64,000 bases of DNA, from positions 342,430 to 406,429 of the forward strand of contig NZ_JAHLQK010000001.1 of the NCBI RefSeq assembly GCF_018919215.1, written 5' to 3'. Shown in pieces: positions 34,341 to 42,659 of this stretch. This DNA is from Alkaliphilus flagellatus (GTDB lineage: Bacteria > Bacillota > Clostridia > Peptostreptococcales > Natronincolaceae). A program made the translations under genes and the position numbers. Under the pieces are notes generated by a model. That model did not search any database, was not told the DNA's origin, and saw only the letters and a program-made list of their open reading frames with translations. Position 1 is the first letter of the stretch. Each line of letters starts with the position of its first letter.

Positions 34341-35432
34341 ATGAAGTTCAATTATTTTATGCCAACAGAAATTTATTTTGGAAGGGGAGCCATTGAAAAT
34401 AATAAAGATGCCATGATAAAGCTCGGTAGTAAAGCATTGATTGTTACTGGGAAAAGTTCATCTAAACAAAATGGTTCCTTAAAGCAGGTAATTAGTGCTT
34501 TAGAAACCTTAAATATTGAATATGCTATCTTTGATGATGTAGAAGAAAATCCTTCTCTTGAAACTATAGAAATAGCTGCTTCCCTTGGAAAGAAATTAGA
34601 AGTTGATTTTATAATAGGCATTGGAGGCGGATCTCCACTAGATGCATCTAAAGCAGTGGCATTATTTATTAAAAATCCACAGATAAATAAAAATAATGTA
34701 TTTACAAGTGAAAAACTCCAAAGTATTCCTGTGGTAGCAGTGCCTACAACTTCTGGAACTGGCTCTGAAGTTACACCATACAGTATAGTTACAGTCCACA
34801 ATGAGAAAACTAAGAAGAATTTAGGACAGAGTATTTTCCCAGCTATTGCTTACGTGGACAGCAGTTATACTGATAACGCGCCTTACGCTATTACTGTTAA
34901 CACTTCAGTAGATGCATTTACTCATCTTGTTGAAAGTTATTTAAATAGGAATGCTACTATCCTATCTGACACATATGCTGAAAAAGGATTTGAGATATTT
35001 AAATTCTGTTTTGAAAGCTTGATAAAAAAAGAACTTACTGAAGAGTTTAGAGAAAAAGTAATGTTTGCTTCCTTACTTGGAGGAATAGCTATAGCCCAAA
35101 GTGGAACATCACTACCTCATGGTATGGGGTATGCCCTTACTTATTATAAGAACCTTCCTCACGGTTTAGCTAATGGAGTTCTTACTGTAGAATACTTAAA
35201 GAGCTTTAAAAATAAGGATAAAATAATAAAAATGCTGAATATATTAGGGATAGGGGACTTAGAAGATTTGAAAGGTATATTCAATAGTTTATTTCAGGTT
35301 GATATAAAACTTTCTCCTCAGGATGTAACTGAATATGCTTCTAATTTTGCACAAAACAAAAGTAAGCTAAAAAATCATCCAGAAGAAGTAAGTATTAAAG
35401 TCATAGAAGATATATATAGAAATAGCTTATAA
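34341..35432 (+). CDS. Iron-containing alcohol dehydrogenase
   Basis: 363 aa, group III alcohol dehydrogenase. The NAD-binding motif GIGGGSPLDASKA, PTTSGTGSEVTPYS, the metal-ligand region TSVDAFTHLVESYL and the second metal region LPHGMGYALTYYKNLPHG, with His ligands, are all present. It interconverts aldehydes and alcohols with NAD(P)H; butanol- or propanediol-type dehydrogenases look alike, so the substrate cannot be given. GAGGCGGTG is upstream. Single gene facing the nitroreductase across a shared terminator. Confidence 0.95.
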   Translation: MKFNYFMPTEIYFGRGAIENNKDAMIKLGSKALIVTGKSSSKQNGSLKQVISALETLNIEYAIFDDVEENPSLETIEIAASLGKKLEVDFIIGIGGGSPLDASKAVALFIKNPQINKNNVFTSEKLQSIPVVAVPTTSGTGSEVTPYSIVTVHNEKTKKNLGQSIFPAIAYVDSSYTDNAPYAITVNTSVDAFTHLVESYLNRNATILSDTYAEKGFEIFKFCFESLIKKELTEEFREKVMFASLLGGIAIAQSGTSLPHGMGYALTYYKNLPHGLANGVLTVEYLKSFKNKDKIIKMLNILGIGDLEDLKGIFNSLFQVDIKLSPQDVTEYASNFAQNKSKLKNHPEEVSIKVIEDIYRNSL

Positions 35433-35544
35433 GTAAGGATTAACCCTTAAAATAGGAACACTTATACATTTTTATCCTTTAAGTGAAGATATTATCTTAT
35501 TTGAAATTTAGGATACTGATAATTATTGTGTTTAAGAAAATATA

Positions 35545-35600
35545 TGACTATTATAGAATAAAACCTATGGGCAGCCATAGGTTTTATTCTATAATAGTCA
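35545..35600. terminator. Bidirectional terminator with a perfect 26-bp stem
   Basis: The arms at 35545-35570 and 35575-35600 are exact complements, separated by the loop GCAG. The right arm runs into the 3' coding end of the nitroreductase. The core AAACCTATGGGCAGCCATAG nearly repeats the terminator at 23801. Serves both convergent genes. Confidence 0.88.
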
Positions 35601-36222
35601 TAATCTCATCTATTGGTTTTCTAGCAGGACTTGTAAGCTCAGATTCTTCGGGAACCCCTAAGGGAGTAATAGCAGCAAGATAATAGCCTTCTTTTTCAAA
35701 TCCTATAAATTTGCTCAATTCTTTACTTGCAAAATTTGCGCTTGTCATCCAGCAGGTTCCATAGCCCATATTGGCAGCAGCAAGCATAAGGTTTTGAGTT
35801 GCGGCTCCAATATTTTGTATTCCTGGAGATGGTCTAAGTAGCTGATGGATCTCCTCATTAGATGCTCCTTTAGCTTTGAGAATTTCAAGTCCTGTGGCAG
35901 GGTATGGCCCTGCGAATATTAATATAGCTACGGGTGCATTTTTAAATACGGTTGTATATTTTAAATATTTAAGGAATTCTTTTTTTAACTCCTCATCATT
36001 TATGGAGTCTACCATTTCATATGCCTTATTTTCAATAGTCAAAGCCATGCCATCAATTTTTTCTTTGTTTTTAACTATAATAAAGTGCCAATTTTGTAGA
36101 TTTTTACCCGATGGAGCATATGTAGCCGCCTTAATTATATCTCTTATATGATCTAAGGGGACATCTTCATTTTTAAATTTTCTAACACTATGTCTTTTAT
36201 AGATAAAATCGAGATTATTCAT
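35584..36222 (-). CDS. Nitroreductase-family flavoprotein
   Basis: 212 aa with TAAGGAGGT upstream. N-terminal FMN contact FIYKRHSVRKFKNEDVP, then AATYAPSGKNLQNWHFIIV, a central IQNIGAATQNLMLAAANMGYGTCW and the C-terminal AAITPLGVPEE. It reduces nitro compounds, quinones or similar electrophiles with NAD(P)H. Its 3' end is folded into the shared terminator, an economical arrangement. Confidence 0.94.
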   Translation of the reverse strand: MNNLDFIYKRHSVRKFKNEDVPLDHIRDIIKAATYAPSGKNLQNWHFIIVKNKEKIDGMALTIENKAYEMVDSINDEELKKEFLKYLKYTTVFKNAPVAILIFAGPYPATGLEILKAKGASNEEIHQLLRPSPGIQNIGAATQNLMLAAANMGYGTCWMTSANFASKELSKFIGFEKEGYYLAAITPLGVPEESELTSPARKPIDEIMTIIE

Positions 36223-36455
36223 TTTGTACCTCCTTAAATTATTTTTTTCCTATTATTACTAGTATATCATAAATACATTTGTACAAACATTTTAAAGCAA
36301 GAAAAAATTTTTACATATATAATTTACTATTGTAAACATAAAAGGTGTATAAGAAAAAAATTCCATAAATTTTATATTTTTTCCATAAAAATATTGAAAA
36401 GCAATTTTTTTGGTAGTAAAATAATTATATCTTAATTTAGAAAGTGGTGTTGGCA

Positions 36456-37277
36456 ATGAAACTAGTCACCTTTGATCCTTTTAAAACCATAGGAATGCCA
36501 AATATAACTTATATTAAACCAGAATATATTTTTAAAGAAATAGAGAAAGTAAAAGAAGCAGATTGCATATTGTTTCCAGAATATTGGCAGATAAATTCTT
36601 TAGTCTATGGACTTAAAAAGAAGATATTTCCTAATATCAACACTTACCAATTAGGACATAATAAAGTTGAAACTACTAGGGTATTATTGGCCACATTTCC
36701 ACAAAATGTACCTTATACTAAAATATTGAGTAAATATGATGTAAATATTGAAACAATTGAAGAAGAGTTCGGATATCCCTTAGTAGCTAAGGAAATAAAA
36801 AGCTCTATGGGGATGGGAGTTTTTCTTATAGAAAACAGGCAGGAACTAAAAAGTTATGTAGAGAATAATGAGGTTTTATATATTCAAGAAAAACTTCCTA
36901 TATATAAGGATTTAAGAATAGTATATGTAGGCAATAAGGTAATAGGATCCTATTGGAGAATAGCTGGTGAAGGTCAGTTCCACAACAATATTGCAAAAGG
37001 AGCCAATTATGATTACAATAATATTCCTTTAGAAGCCATTGAGTTAGTCGAAAAGGTTGCTGCTACATTAGGTATAAATCATGCAGGATTTGATATAGCT
37101 GTAGTTGATAATAATTATTATATACTAGAATATAATGTAATGTTTGGAAATGAAGGACTAAGAAATATGGGAATTGAAGTAGAAAAATATATTTACGAGT
37201 ATATTTTGTCAAGTCCTGATTTTAATCCAAACAATCCTAATAACCCTAATAGTCCTATATATCCTAAAGCTTCATAA
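36456..37277 (+). CDS. RimK-like ATP-grasp protein
   Basis: 273 aa from ATG 36456; a GTG at 36444 in the ribosome-site region is a less likely start. The pre-ATP-grasp part holds INTYQLGHNKVETTRVL, then the ATP-grasp core shows YPLVAKEIKSSMGMGVFLIE (ATP lysine), VLYIQEKLPI, DLRIVYVGNKVIGSYWR, HAGFDIAVVDNNYYILEYNV with metal-binding Asp and Glu-x-Asn. Relatives ligate amino acids to carboxylates (RimK). The last 18 residues are a low-complexity tail with NPNNPNNPNSP. It stands alone, so the substrate is not indicated. Confidence 0.85.
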   Translation: MKLVTFDPFKTIGMPNITYIKPEYIFKEIEKVKEADCILFPEYWQINSLVYGLKKKIFPNINTYQLGHNKVETTRVLLATFPQNVPYTKILSKYDVNIETIEEEFGYPLVAKEIKSSMGMGVFLIENRQELKSYVENNEVLYIQEKLPIYKDLRIVYVGNKVIGSYWRIAGEGQFHNNIAKGANYDYNNIPLEAIELVEKVAATLGINHAGFDIAVVDNNYYILEYNVMFGNEGLRNMGIEVEKYIYEYILSSPDFNPNNPNNPNSPIYPKAS

Positions 37278-37332
37278 AAAATATTTAACAAAATGTCAGT
37301 GTTATTATTCTACAAAGGACTTAATGTTAAGG

Positions 37333-37367
37333 CTAATAAGATTTTCAAAATCTTATTAGTTTTTTTA
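37333..37367 (+). terminator. Terminator after the ATP-grasp gene
   Basis: Perfect 13-bp stem CTAATAAGATTTT/AAAATCTTATTAG around a single C, then eight T. Confidence 0.93.
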
Positions 37368-37484
37368 TTTGTGGGGTTCAAATTGACAAAGAAAATAAAT
37401 AGCATTATATTTAATACAAGCAAATATTTACAATATATACAGTCCATAAGAGATTGATATTACAAGCAGAAAACAATAAACGAG

Positions 37485-38228
37485 GTGAAAATTATTATAG
37501 GATATAAATATGATAAAGAAACAATAGAAAAGAAACGTGCTTATATTTTTAATGAATTAATTAAAGCATCAGTAAATATAAAAACTGGGATCATTAAAGA
37601 TATATCAATTTCTGATTTAAAGATACTATTTGAACTTTATGACAGCATATTTTTAAGCAATTGGTTTAAAGATACATTTAAAGGTTCTTTTAAATTTTCA
37701 CTTTCTAAGCGCATGACTAAAAGTGCAGGACTTACTCTTTGTCCTAAAAATATAAATGTATTAAATCCAGAAAATATTGTTATAGAATTCCGTATTGGAG
37801 TGAATTTCTTTTTTCAATATGATCTTATAGATAGAACTAAGATAGTATGCGGTATAGAAACTAACAACGGTCTTGAAGCACTACAATTAGTTTTAGAACA
37901 TGAAATTTGTCACGCTATAGAATATTTATATTTTTATAAATCTAGTTGTAGAGGGGATAGGTTTAAGACAATTGCAAACAATCTCTTTGGACACACTAAT
38001 AGTTATCACCAACTTCCAACGAATAAGGAATTAGCTATGAAAAAATTTGACCTAAGCATTGGCGATAAAATATCGTTTATTTTTAAAGGTAAGAAATTAA
38101 AAGGTATTATTTATAGAATAAATAAACGGGCAACGATCATGGTACAAGATAAAAATGGACAATATGTTGATAAACAAGGGGATAGATATGTAAAGTATTA
38201 TGTAGATTTAAATAGAATAGTAAAGTAG
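37485..38228 (+). CDS. SprT-like metalloprotease-fold protein
   Basis: 247 aa as drawn from GTG 37485. The zinc-protease helix LVLEHEICHAIEYLYF gives the HExxH pattern (HEICH) with a distal His in FGHTNSYHQL. Domain layout matches SprT-like proteins. The C-terminal 60 residues form a small beta domain (IGDKISFIFKGKKLKGIIYR). The start is uncertain: GTG lies within GAGGTGA, itself the best ribosome site, which would favour the ATT codons at 37491 or 37494. No ATG is available nearby in frame. Confidence 0.8.
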   Translation: MKIIIGYKYDKETIEKKRAYIFNELIKASVNIKTGIIKDISISDLKILFELYDSIFLSNWFKDTFKGSFKFSLSKRMTKSAGLTLCPKNINVLNPENIVIEFRIGVNFFFQYDLIDRTKIVCGIETNNGLEALQLVLEHEICHAIEYLYFYKSSCRGDRFKTIANNLFGHTNSYHQLPTNKELAMKKFDLSIGDKISFIFKGKKLKGIIYRINKRATIMVQDKNGQYVDKQGDRYVKYYVDLNRIVK

Positions 38229-38307
38229 GTAAGCTTCTAAATATCAAGAGATCAATTTATTGAAAGAAATATTAGAACTATTTTTACTGTTTCTTTATAT
38301 TAATATA

Positions 38308-38342
38308 AAAACCAGAAAGGAGTAGAGATAATATCCTTCTGG
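38308..38342 (-). terminator. Terminator of the uracil permease gene
   Basis: On the minus strand CCAGAAGGA pairs with TCCTTTCTGG (one bulge), followed by TTTTTAT. Confidence 0.75.
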
Positions 38343-38360
38343 CTTAGAGTTAATAAAGTG

Positions 38361-39626
38361 TTAAGCTATAATTTCTTCATCCTCATACTCATCATCCGTA
38401 TCTGTAGGTAGTATTATATTTAGTATAATTCCAACAATAGCAGCAAGAGCCATTCCTACAAGTTTAATTTCAGTATATCCAATTTTTATTGGGATTACAG
38501 CTCCTCCTAAACCGAAAACTAGGATAACTGCAATGATAATCATATTTCTAGATTTTGAAAAGTCTACTTTATTATCTACAAGTGTTCTAGCTCCTATAGA
38601 AGCTATCATTCCAAATAAAATGATTACTGCTCCACCAATTACCGGCCTAGGTATAGTGCTTGTAAAAGCATTTAATTTAGGAATTAAACCTATTAATATT
38701 GTCATAACCGCAGCTACTCTCATAACCTTTGGGTCCCATACTTTTGTAAGTGCTAAAACTCCTGTATTTTGAGAGTAAGTTGTGTTAGCAGGTCCTCCAA
38801 AACATGCTGATACTGATGTAGCTAAACCATCTCCAATAAGAGTTCTTGTTAGCCCAGGGTTTCTGGCAAAATCTTTTTTTACTACTCCACTCATTGCCAA
38901 TACATCGCCTATATGTTCTACAACTGTAGTAAGAGCTATTGGGGCCACAATCATGGTTGAGGCAAAGCTAAACTTAGGTAATGCAAAGTTTGGAACTCCA
39001 ATCCAAGCAGCTTGTGTTATAGGAGAAAAATCTATCCTTCTTAAAATAACTGCCAATAAATAGCCTGCTGTAAGTCCAATAATAACGGGTACAATTTTTA
39101 GAAATCCCTTGCTAAACATTGCTATTCCAATAATAACAGCTAATGTTACCATTGATAATAGCCAATCTTGAGATGCCATTGCGATAGCATTAGGTGCGAG
39201 AGTCATACTAATTACAATTATAATAGGGCCGTTAACGATTGGTGGAAAATATCTCAATATTTTTTCAGATCCATAAATAGATATAAGCCATGCGAAAATC
39301 ATATAAATAATTCCAGCTACAACAATTCCGCCACGGGCATAATCAAGACCATACAGGTCTCCAGCTAAGATAATTGGGGCAATGAATGAAAAGGACGAAC
39401 CTAAATATGCAGGTACCTTACCTTGGGTAATAAAATGAAAGATTAATGTTCCTATACCTGACATAACAAGTGCGACACCTATGTCAAGACCAGTTAATAT
39501 TGGAACCAATACAGTTGAAGCGAATAGTGTGAATACATGTTGGATACCAAGAGTGATGCCCTTGAGTGGTCCAAGAGTACTTATGTCTTCTATTGGAGCA
39601 TCGCTTAGTTTTCTTACTTTACTCAT
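38361..39626 (-). CDS. uraA: Uracil permease, NCS2 family
   Basis: 421 aa; GGGGGA upstream of the start. UraA-like features: LGIQHVFTLFASTVLVPILTG, LGSSFSFIAPI, the substrate glutamate in TTVVEHIGDVLAMS, GPANTTYSQNTGVLALTKV, and an acidic tail. Imports uracil by proton symport. No pyr genes adjoin, so the gene may serve uptake together with the pseudouridine pathway at 41.6 kb, whose end product is uracil. The leader is long (to about 39840) with a hairpin at 39789. Confidence 0.94.
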   Translation of the reverse strand: MSKVRKLSDAPIEDISTLGPLKGITLGIQHVFTLFASTVLVPILTGLDIGVALVMSGIGTLIFHFITQGKVPAYLGSSFSFIAPIILAGDLYGLDYARGGIVVAGIIYMIFAWLISIYGSEKILRYFPPIVNGPIIIVISMTLAPNAIAMASQDWLLSMVTLAVIIGIAMFSKGFLKIVPVIIGLTAGYLLAVILRRIDFSPITQAAWIGVPNFALPKFSFASTMIVAPIALTTVVEHIGDVLAMSGVVKKDFARNPGLTRTLIGDGLATSVSACFGGPANTTYSQNTGVLALTKVWDPKVMRVAAVMTILIGLIPKLNAFTSTIPRPVIGGAVIILFGMIASIGARTLVDNKVDFSKSRNMIIIAVILVFGLGGAVIPIKIGYTEIKLVGMALAAIVGIILNIILPTDTDDEYEDEEIIA

Positions 39627-39692
39627 TGCTTTTCCCCCTTTTTTTATTTAATTCTCCTTCAGTAGTATAACCCACAGTTGTTAAAAAAGCTT

Positions 39693-39767
39693 TTAACCCA
39701 ATACGTCTTGAAAATAATTAAACAAAGAATTTAAGGAGCCTAGTTTAGCTATCGATTTTTCTACAAT
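39693..39767 (-). CDS. Possible 24-residue leader peptide with ATT start (speculative)
   Basis: A perfect GGAGGTGAT on the minus strand is followed by ATT and a 24-codon open frame ending in TAA, encoding an amphipathic sequence (VEKSIAKLGSLNSLFNYFQD). A TTG in another frame ends at once. The strong ribosome site with no gene after it is the only reason to list this; it may be a chance site or a decayed gene. Confidence 0.2.
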   Translation of the reverse strand: MVEKSIAKLGSLNSLFNYFQDVLG

Positions 39768-39784
39768 ATCACCTCCAACTTGTG

Positions 39785-39836
39785 AAAAAACCTCACTTAA
39801 GATTTGCTTTAGCAGTAAAATTAAGTGAGGTTTTTA
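39785..39836. terminator. Hairpin with T tracts on both sides, upstream of uraA
   Basis: AACCTCACTTAA (39789-39800) pairs with TTAAGTGAGGTT (39821-39832). It would end minus-strand transcription from the MerT-like gene, or act as an attenuator in the uraA leader. The rest of 39840-40249 is AT-rich and I see no gene in it; an imperfect pairing TTGTCCTA/TAGGACAA lies near 40080-40122. Confidence 0.6.
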
Positions 39837-40249
39837 TAGTATGAATTTATAATCAGTAAATATGTAAGATTATGAATACTTATAAATAGTTTTATATATA
39901 ATAATTTTTACATAAATGCTTTTAATATATGACATTGCATGGAAAAACTGGACTATTAACTCAATAATACATAATTTTATTGTTTGTTTCATCGGTATAA
40001 TGTAACAAAATTATTATTTTTTTTTGCATAAAGTTTGGCTATAATTTATAAACATATTGGTTATCTATATATTAGAATAGTTGTCCTATAGAATAAAAAA
40101 CCTATAGTAGAATTAGGACAAGAAAAAAGCAAAAAAGCCAAGGGAGAGGTTAATAGTTTTGAGGAGATAGTATCTAATGCCTATTGCTTTATGACCAACT
40201 GCATACATATATCAAAGATGTACTGATAATAATGGAATGTTTCTGATTC

Positions 40250-40549
40250 TTATAAAAATAATCTTAATATAGTTGGATAATATATTATAATTATTGAAGC
40301 TATAGCTGAAATCCAAAATATTTTTTGAGTTCTTCTATTGGAATTTTTCTTTTCTATTATTGTATAAGACGCATACAACATTATCGCCGTAAGTATAACA
40401 AATATAGGCTTATATTTTGTTAAGTTTGAAAAATAAGCTATACCAAATGTCCCTAAACCTAGGGATGCTAATATTAAGCCTCCACCTCAGCAAAATGCGG
40501 CAAATATAGCTGGTATAATCGAGAATATACTAAGTAGTTTTTCTTTCAT
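40250..40549 (-). CDS. MerT-like small membrane protein with in-frame UGA, probable selenoprotein
   Basis: Read on the minus strand from ATG 40549 (AGGAGG 8 nt upstream) the frame stays open for 99 codons except TGA at 40489-40487 (codon 21). The product matches the MerT mercuric-ion transporter pattern: first helix, then Cys followed by the UGA residue in AAFCUGGGLILASLGLG, then YKPIFVILTAIMLYASYTI and a third helix starting RTQKIFWIS. MerT proteins have Cys-Cys at this spot, so Cys-Sec is the natural reading. A hairpin fitting a bacterial SECIS lies downstream of the UGA. Standard ORF calling splits or drops it. The alternative is a nonsense mutation. Confidence 0.78.
40450..40465 (-). promoter_or_regulatory. 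Candidate bacterial SECIS hairpin
   Basis: On the minus strand TCCCTA-GGTT-TAGGGA gives a perfect 6-bp stem with a GGUU apical loop. The stem begins 21 nt after the UGA and the loop 27 nt after it. Bacterial SECIS elements place an apical loop with a G among its first two bases roughly 16-37 nt after the UGA, so shape and spacing both fit. Confidence 0.65.
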
Positions 40550-40854
40550 AAATTAAACCTCCTAATCTCACAAAATTAACTCCCAAAATCTATATATATC
40601 GTAATATTAATATATAAAGATATAATACCATTATTTCAAATAAAATGAAAGGCTATATAATACTTGGTAACAATATAAAACAAAAAACTTATTAATGTGA
40701 ATTTTCTTATATATTATAAAAACTTAAAGAAGATTTAAGGTTTTTACGGGTATAATCTTAATGTTTAACATTTATACTAATCTTTAATCTAATTTTAAAT
40801 AACTGAGCAGCAATAATTGATTAGTATTTTAATGCAATATATGGAGGGGTTAGT
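40550..40854. other. Divergent intergenic region, no gene seen
   Basis: 305 AT-rich bases between the minus-strand MerT-like gene and the plus-strand methyltransferase. It should hold both promoters; I cannot place a convincing -35/-10 pair for either, and see no hairpin or repeat of note. Confidence 0.5.
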
Positions 40855-41415
40855 GTGAATAGGATTAATTTTTTGATAGAATATTTTAAATCACCAAGAA
40901 CTATAGGGGCTGTAGCACCTAGCTCTAAAAAACTTGCTGAAAAAATGGTCGGTTCTATAAATTTTAAAAGTGCACAATGTATTATAGAATATGGGCCTGG
41001 GACTGGGGTATTTACAGATAAACTTATTAAGGCCAAGAAAAGAGACACAATATTAATATTAGCGGAATATAATAAAGAGTTTTGCAAACAGTTGGGAGAA
41101 AAATATGGTGATTATGATAATGTTGTAATAGTAAATGATTCTGCTGAAAATATATATAAGTACTTAGGAGAATATAAGATTGAAAAGGTAGACTATATAG
41201 TTTCAGGGTTACCATTTACAAGTCTACCCAAAAATGTTTCTAATAAAATATTAGATAATACCCGAAATATATTAAAGGAAGATGGCATATTTATAACATT
41301 TCAATATACTTTACTTAAAAAGGGATATATATCAAGTTATTTTAAAGACATAAGCTATGAGAGGGTCATTTTAAATGTACCACCAGCTTATGTTTTAAAG
41401 TGTCAAAATATGTGA
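40855..41415 (+). CDS. Class I SAM-dependent methyltransferase (phospholipid N-methyltransferase-like)
   Basis: 186 aa from GTG 40855, GGAGGGG upstream. It begins FLIEYFKSPRTIGAVAPSSKKLAEKM, which is the conserved opening of the PmtA-like family, then SAM motif IIEYGPGTGVFTDKL, and VDYIVSGLPFTSLP in the place of motif IV. Members methylate phosphatidylethanolamine or ribosomal RNA, and the target cannot be told from this sequence. Single gene upstream of the pseudouridine operon. Confidence 0.85.
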   Translation: MNRINFLIEYFKSPRTIGAVAPSSKKLAEKMVGSINFKSAQCIIEYGPGTGVFTDKLIKAKKRDTILILAEYNKEFCKQLGEKYGDYDNVVIVNDSAENIYKYLGEYKIEKVDYIVSGLPFTSLPKNVSNKILDNTRNILKEDGIFITFQYTLLKKGYISSYFKDISYERVILNVPPAYVLKCQNM

Positions 41416-41487
41416 TGGATGAAGTAGATTAAAAAGGAAGTAATATACTAAATATAAACAAAGATCCAACTACATAAAATATTTTTA

Positions 41488-41539
41488 TTGACAATAAAAA
41501 TAAATAGCGATATATTTATTATAAGCAAATGCTTATAAT
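41488..41539 (+). promoter_or_regulatory. Promoter and palindromic operator of psuK-psuG
   Basis: TTGACA (41488-41493), 17 bp, TATATT (41511-41516). Immediately after is a perfect palindrome, ATTATAAGCA (41518-41527), AA, TGCTTATAAT (41530-41539), covering the start site. The first gene carries its own helix-turn-helix, so this is a good candidate for autoregulation. Confidence 0.75.
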
Positions 41540-41564
41540 ATAAACAAACATTAAGGAGATTAAT

Positions 41565-42659
41565 ATGACAAATAGAGAGCAGGAAATATTAGAGTTAATT
41601 AAGAATAACCCTATGATCTCTCAAAATGATCTTGCAAATATACTTGCAATAACAAGGTCTTCAGTTGCTGTTCATATTACAAATCTAATTAAAAAGGGAT
41701 ATATTCTTGGAAAGGGTTATATTGTTCATAAAGACTCATATGTTTCTATAGTTGGAGGAGCTAACATGGATATACATGGTTTTCCTGCTGGAAACTTAAT
41801 CCTTAAAGATTCCAACATAGGAAATGTTAAAATATCTCTTGGGGGTGTCGGAAGGAATATTGGTGAAAACCTTGTTAAGCTTGGAATAGACACAAGACTT
41901 ATAAGTGTTATTGGAGATGATATTTATGGCTCTAAAATACTTGAAGAAGCCAGACTAATAGGGCTTAACATGCAGGATTCTCTTATACTAAAGGGAGAGC
42001 CAACTTCGACATATTTATCAATTTTAGATGAATCTGGAGATATGGCTGTTGCAATATCCCAAATGGATGTATATGACAGAATGACAGTTGAGTTTATAAA
42101 AGATAAAAGGCATGTTATTGAAAACTCAAGACTTTGCATAATAGATACAAATATACCTAGCGAAGTTATAGAGTATATCTTAACCACTTATAAGGACATA
42201 GACTTTTTTCTCGATACTGTATCTACTACAAAGGCGAGGAAAGTTAAAAACTTAATTGGTTATTTCCATACGATAAAGCCTAATAAAATTGAAGCGGAAA
42301 TGCTTACTGGAATAGAGATAATTAATGAAGATGATTTGAAGAGAGCCGCGGAACATTTAATTAAAAAAGGAGTTAAGAGAGTATTTATTAGCCTTGGGGA
42401 TAAAGGAATATTTTACAGCGATGGCAACCACATGAAACATATCGAAGTTCCTAGAGTAAAGATTGTTAATGCGACCGGAGCAGGGGATGCTTTTGTTGCT
42501 GGACTTGCATATGGATATTTAAATGATATGGATATTGATGAAAGTGCTAGAATAGCTATTACTGCATCAACAATAGCTATTTCTCATGAAAATACGATAA
42601 ACCCTAATATGTCTATTCAAAATATAAATTTAAAAATGAAGGAGATAGGATTATGCTAG
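41565..42659 (+). CDS. psuK: Pseudouridine kinase with N-terminal DNA-binding domain
   Basis: 364 aa. Residues 1-55 form a winged helix-turn-helix (QNDLANILAITRSSVAVHITNL). Residues 60-364 are a PfkB/ribokinase fold with SIVGGANMDIHGFPAG, GGVGRNIGENLVKLG and the catalytic NATGAGDAFVAGLAYG containing the Asp base. Phosphorylates pseudouridine at the 5' hydroxyl. The fused domain suggests it represses its own operon when the substrate is absent. It overlaps psuG by 7 nt. AAGGAGAT upstream. Confidence 0.93.
   Translation: MTNREQEILELIKNNPMISQNDLANILAITRSSVAVHITNLIKKGYILGKGYIVHKDSYVSIVGGANMDIHGFPAGNLILKDSNIGNVKISLGGVGRNIGENLVKLGIDTRLISVIGDDIYGSKILEEARLIGLNMQDSLILKGEPTSTYLSILDESGDMAVAISQMDVYDRMTVEFIKDKRHVIENSRLCIIDTNIPSEVIEYILTTYKDIDFFLDTVSTTKARKVKNLIGYFHTIKPNKIEAEMLTGIEIINEDDLKRAAEHLIKKGVKRVFISLGDKGIFYSDGNHMKHIEVPRVKIVNATGAGDAFVAGLAYGYLNDMDIDESARIAITASTIAISHENTINPNMSIQNINLKMKEIGLC

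Noticed and set aside
40100-40235. Open frame on the plus strand ending near 40231 with a Lys-rich start and Cys-containing end
   Set aside because: No start codon or ribosome site; it lies in a region otherwise without genes and resembles no family I know.
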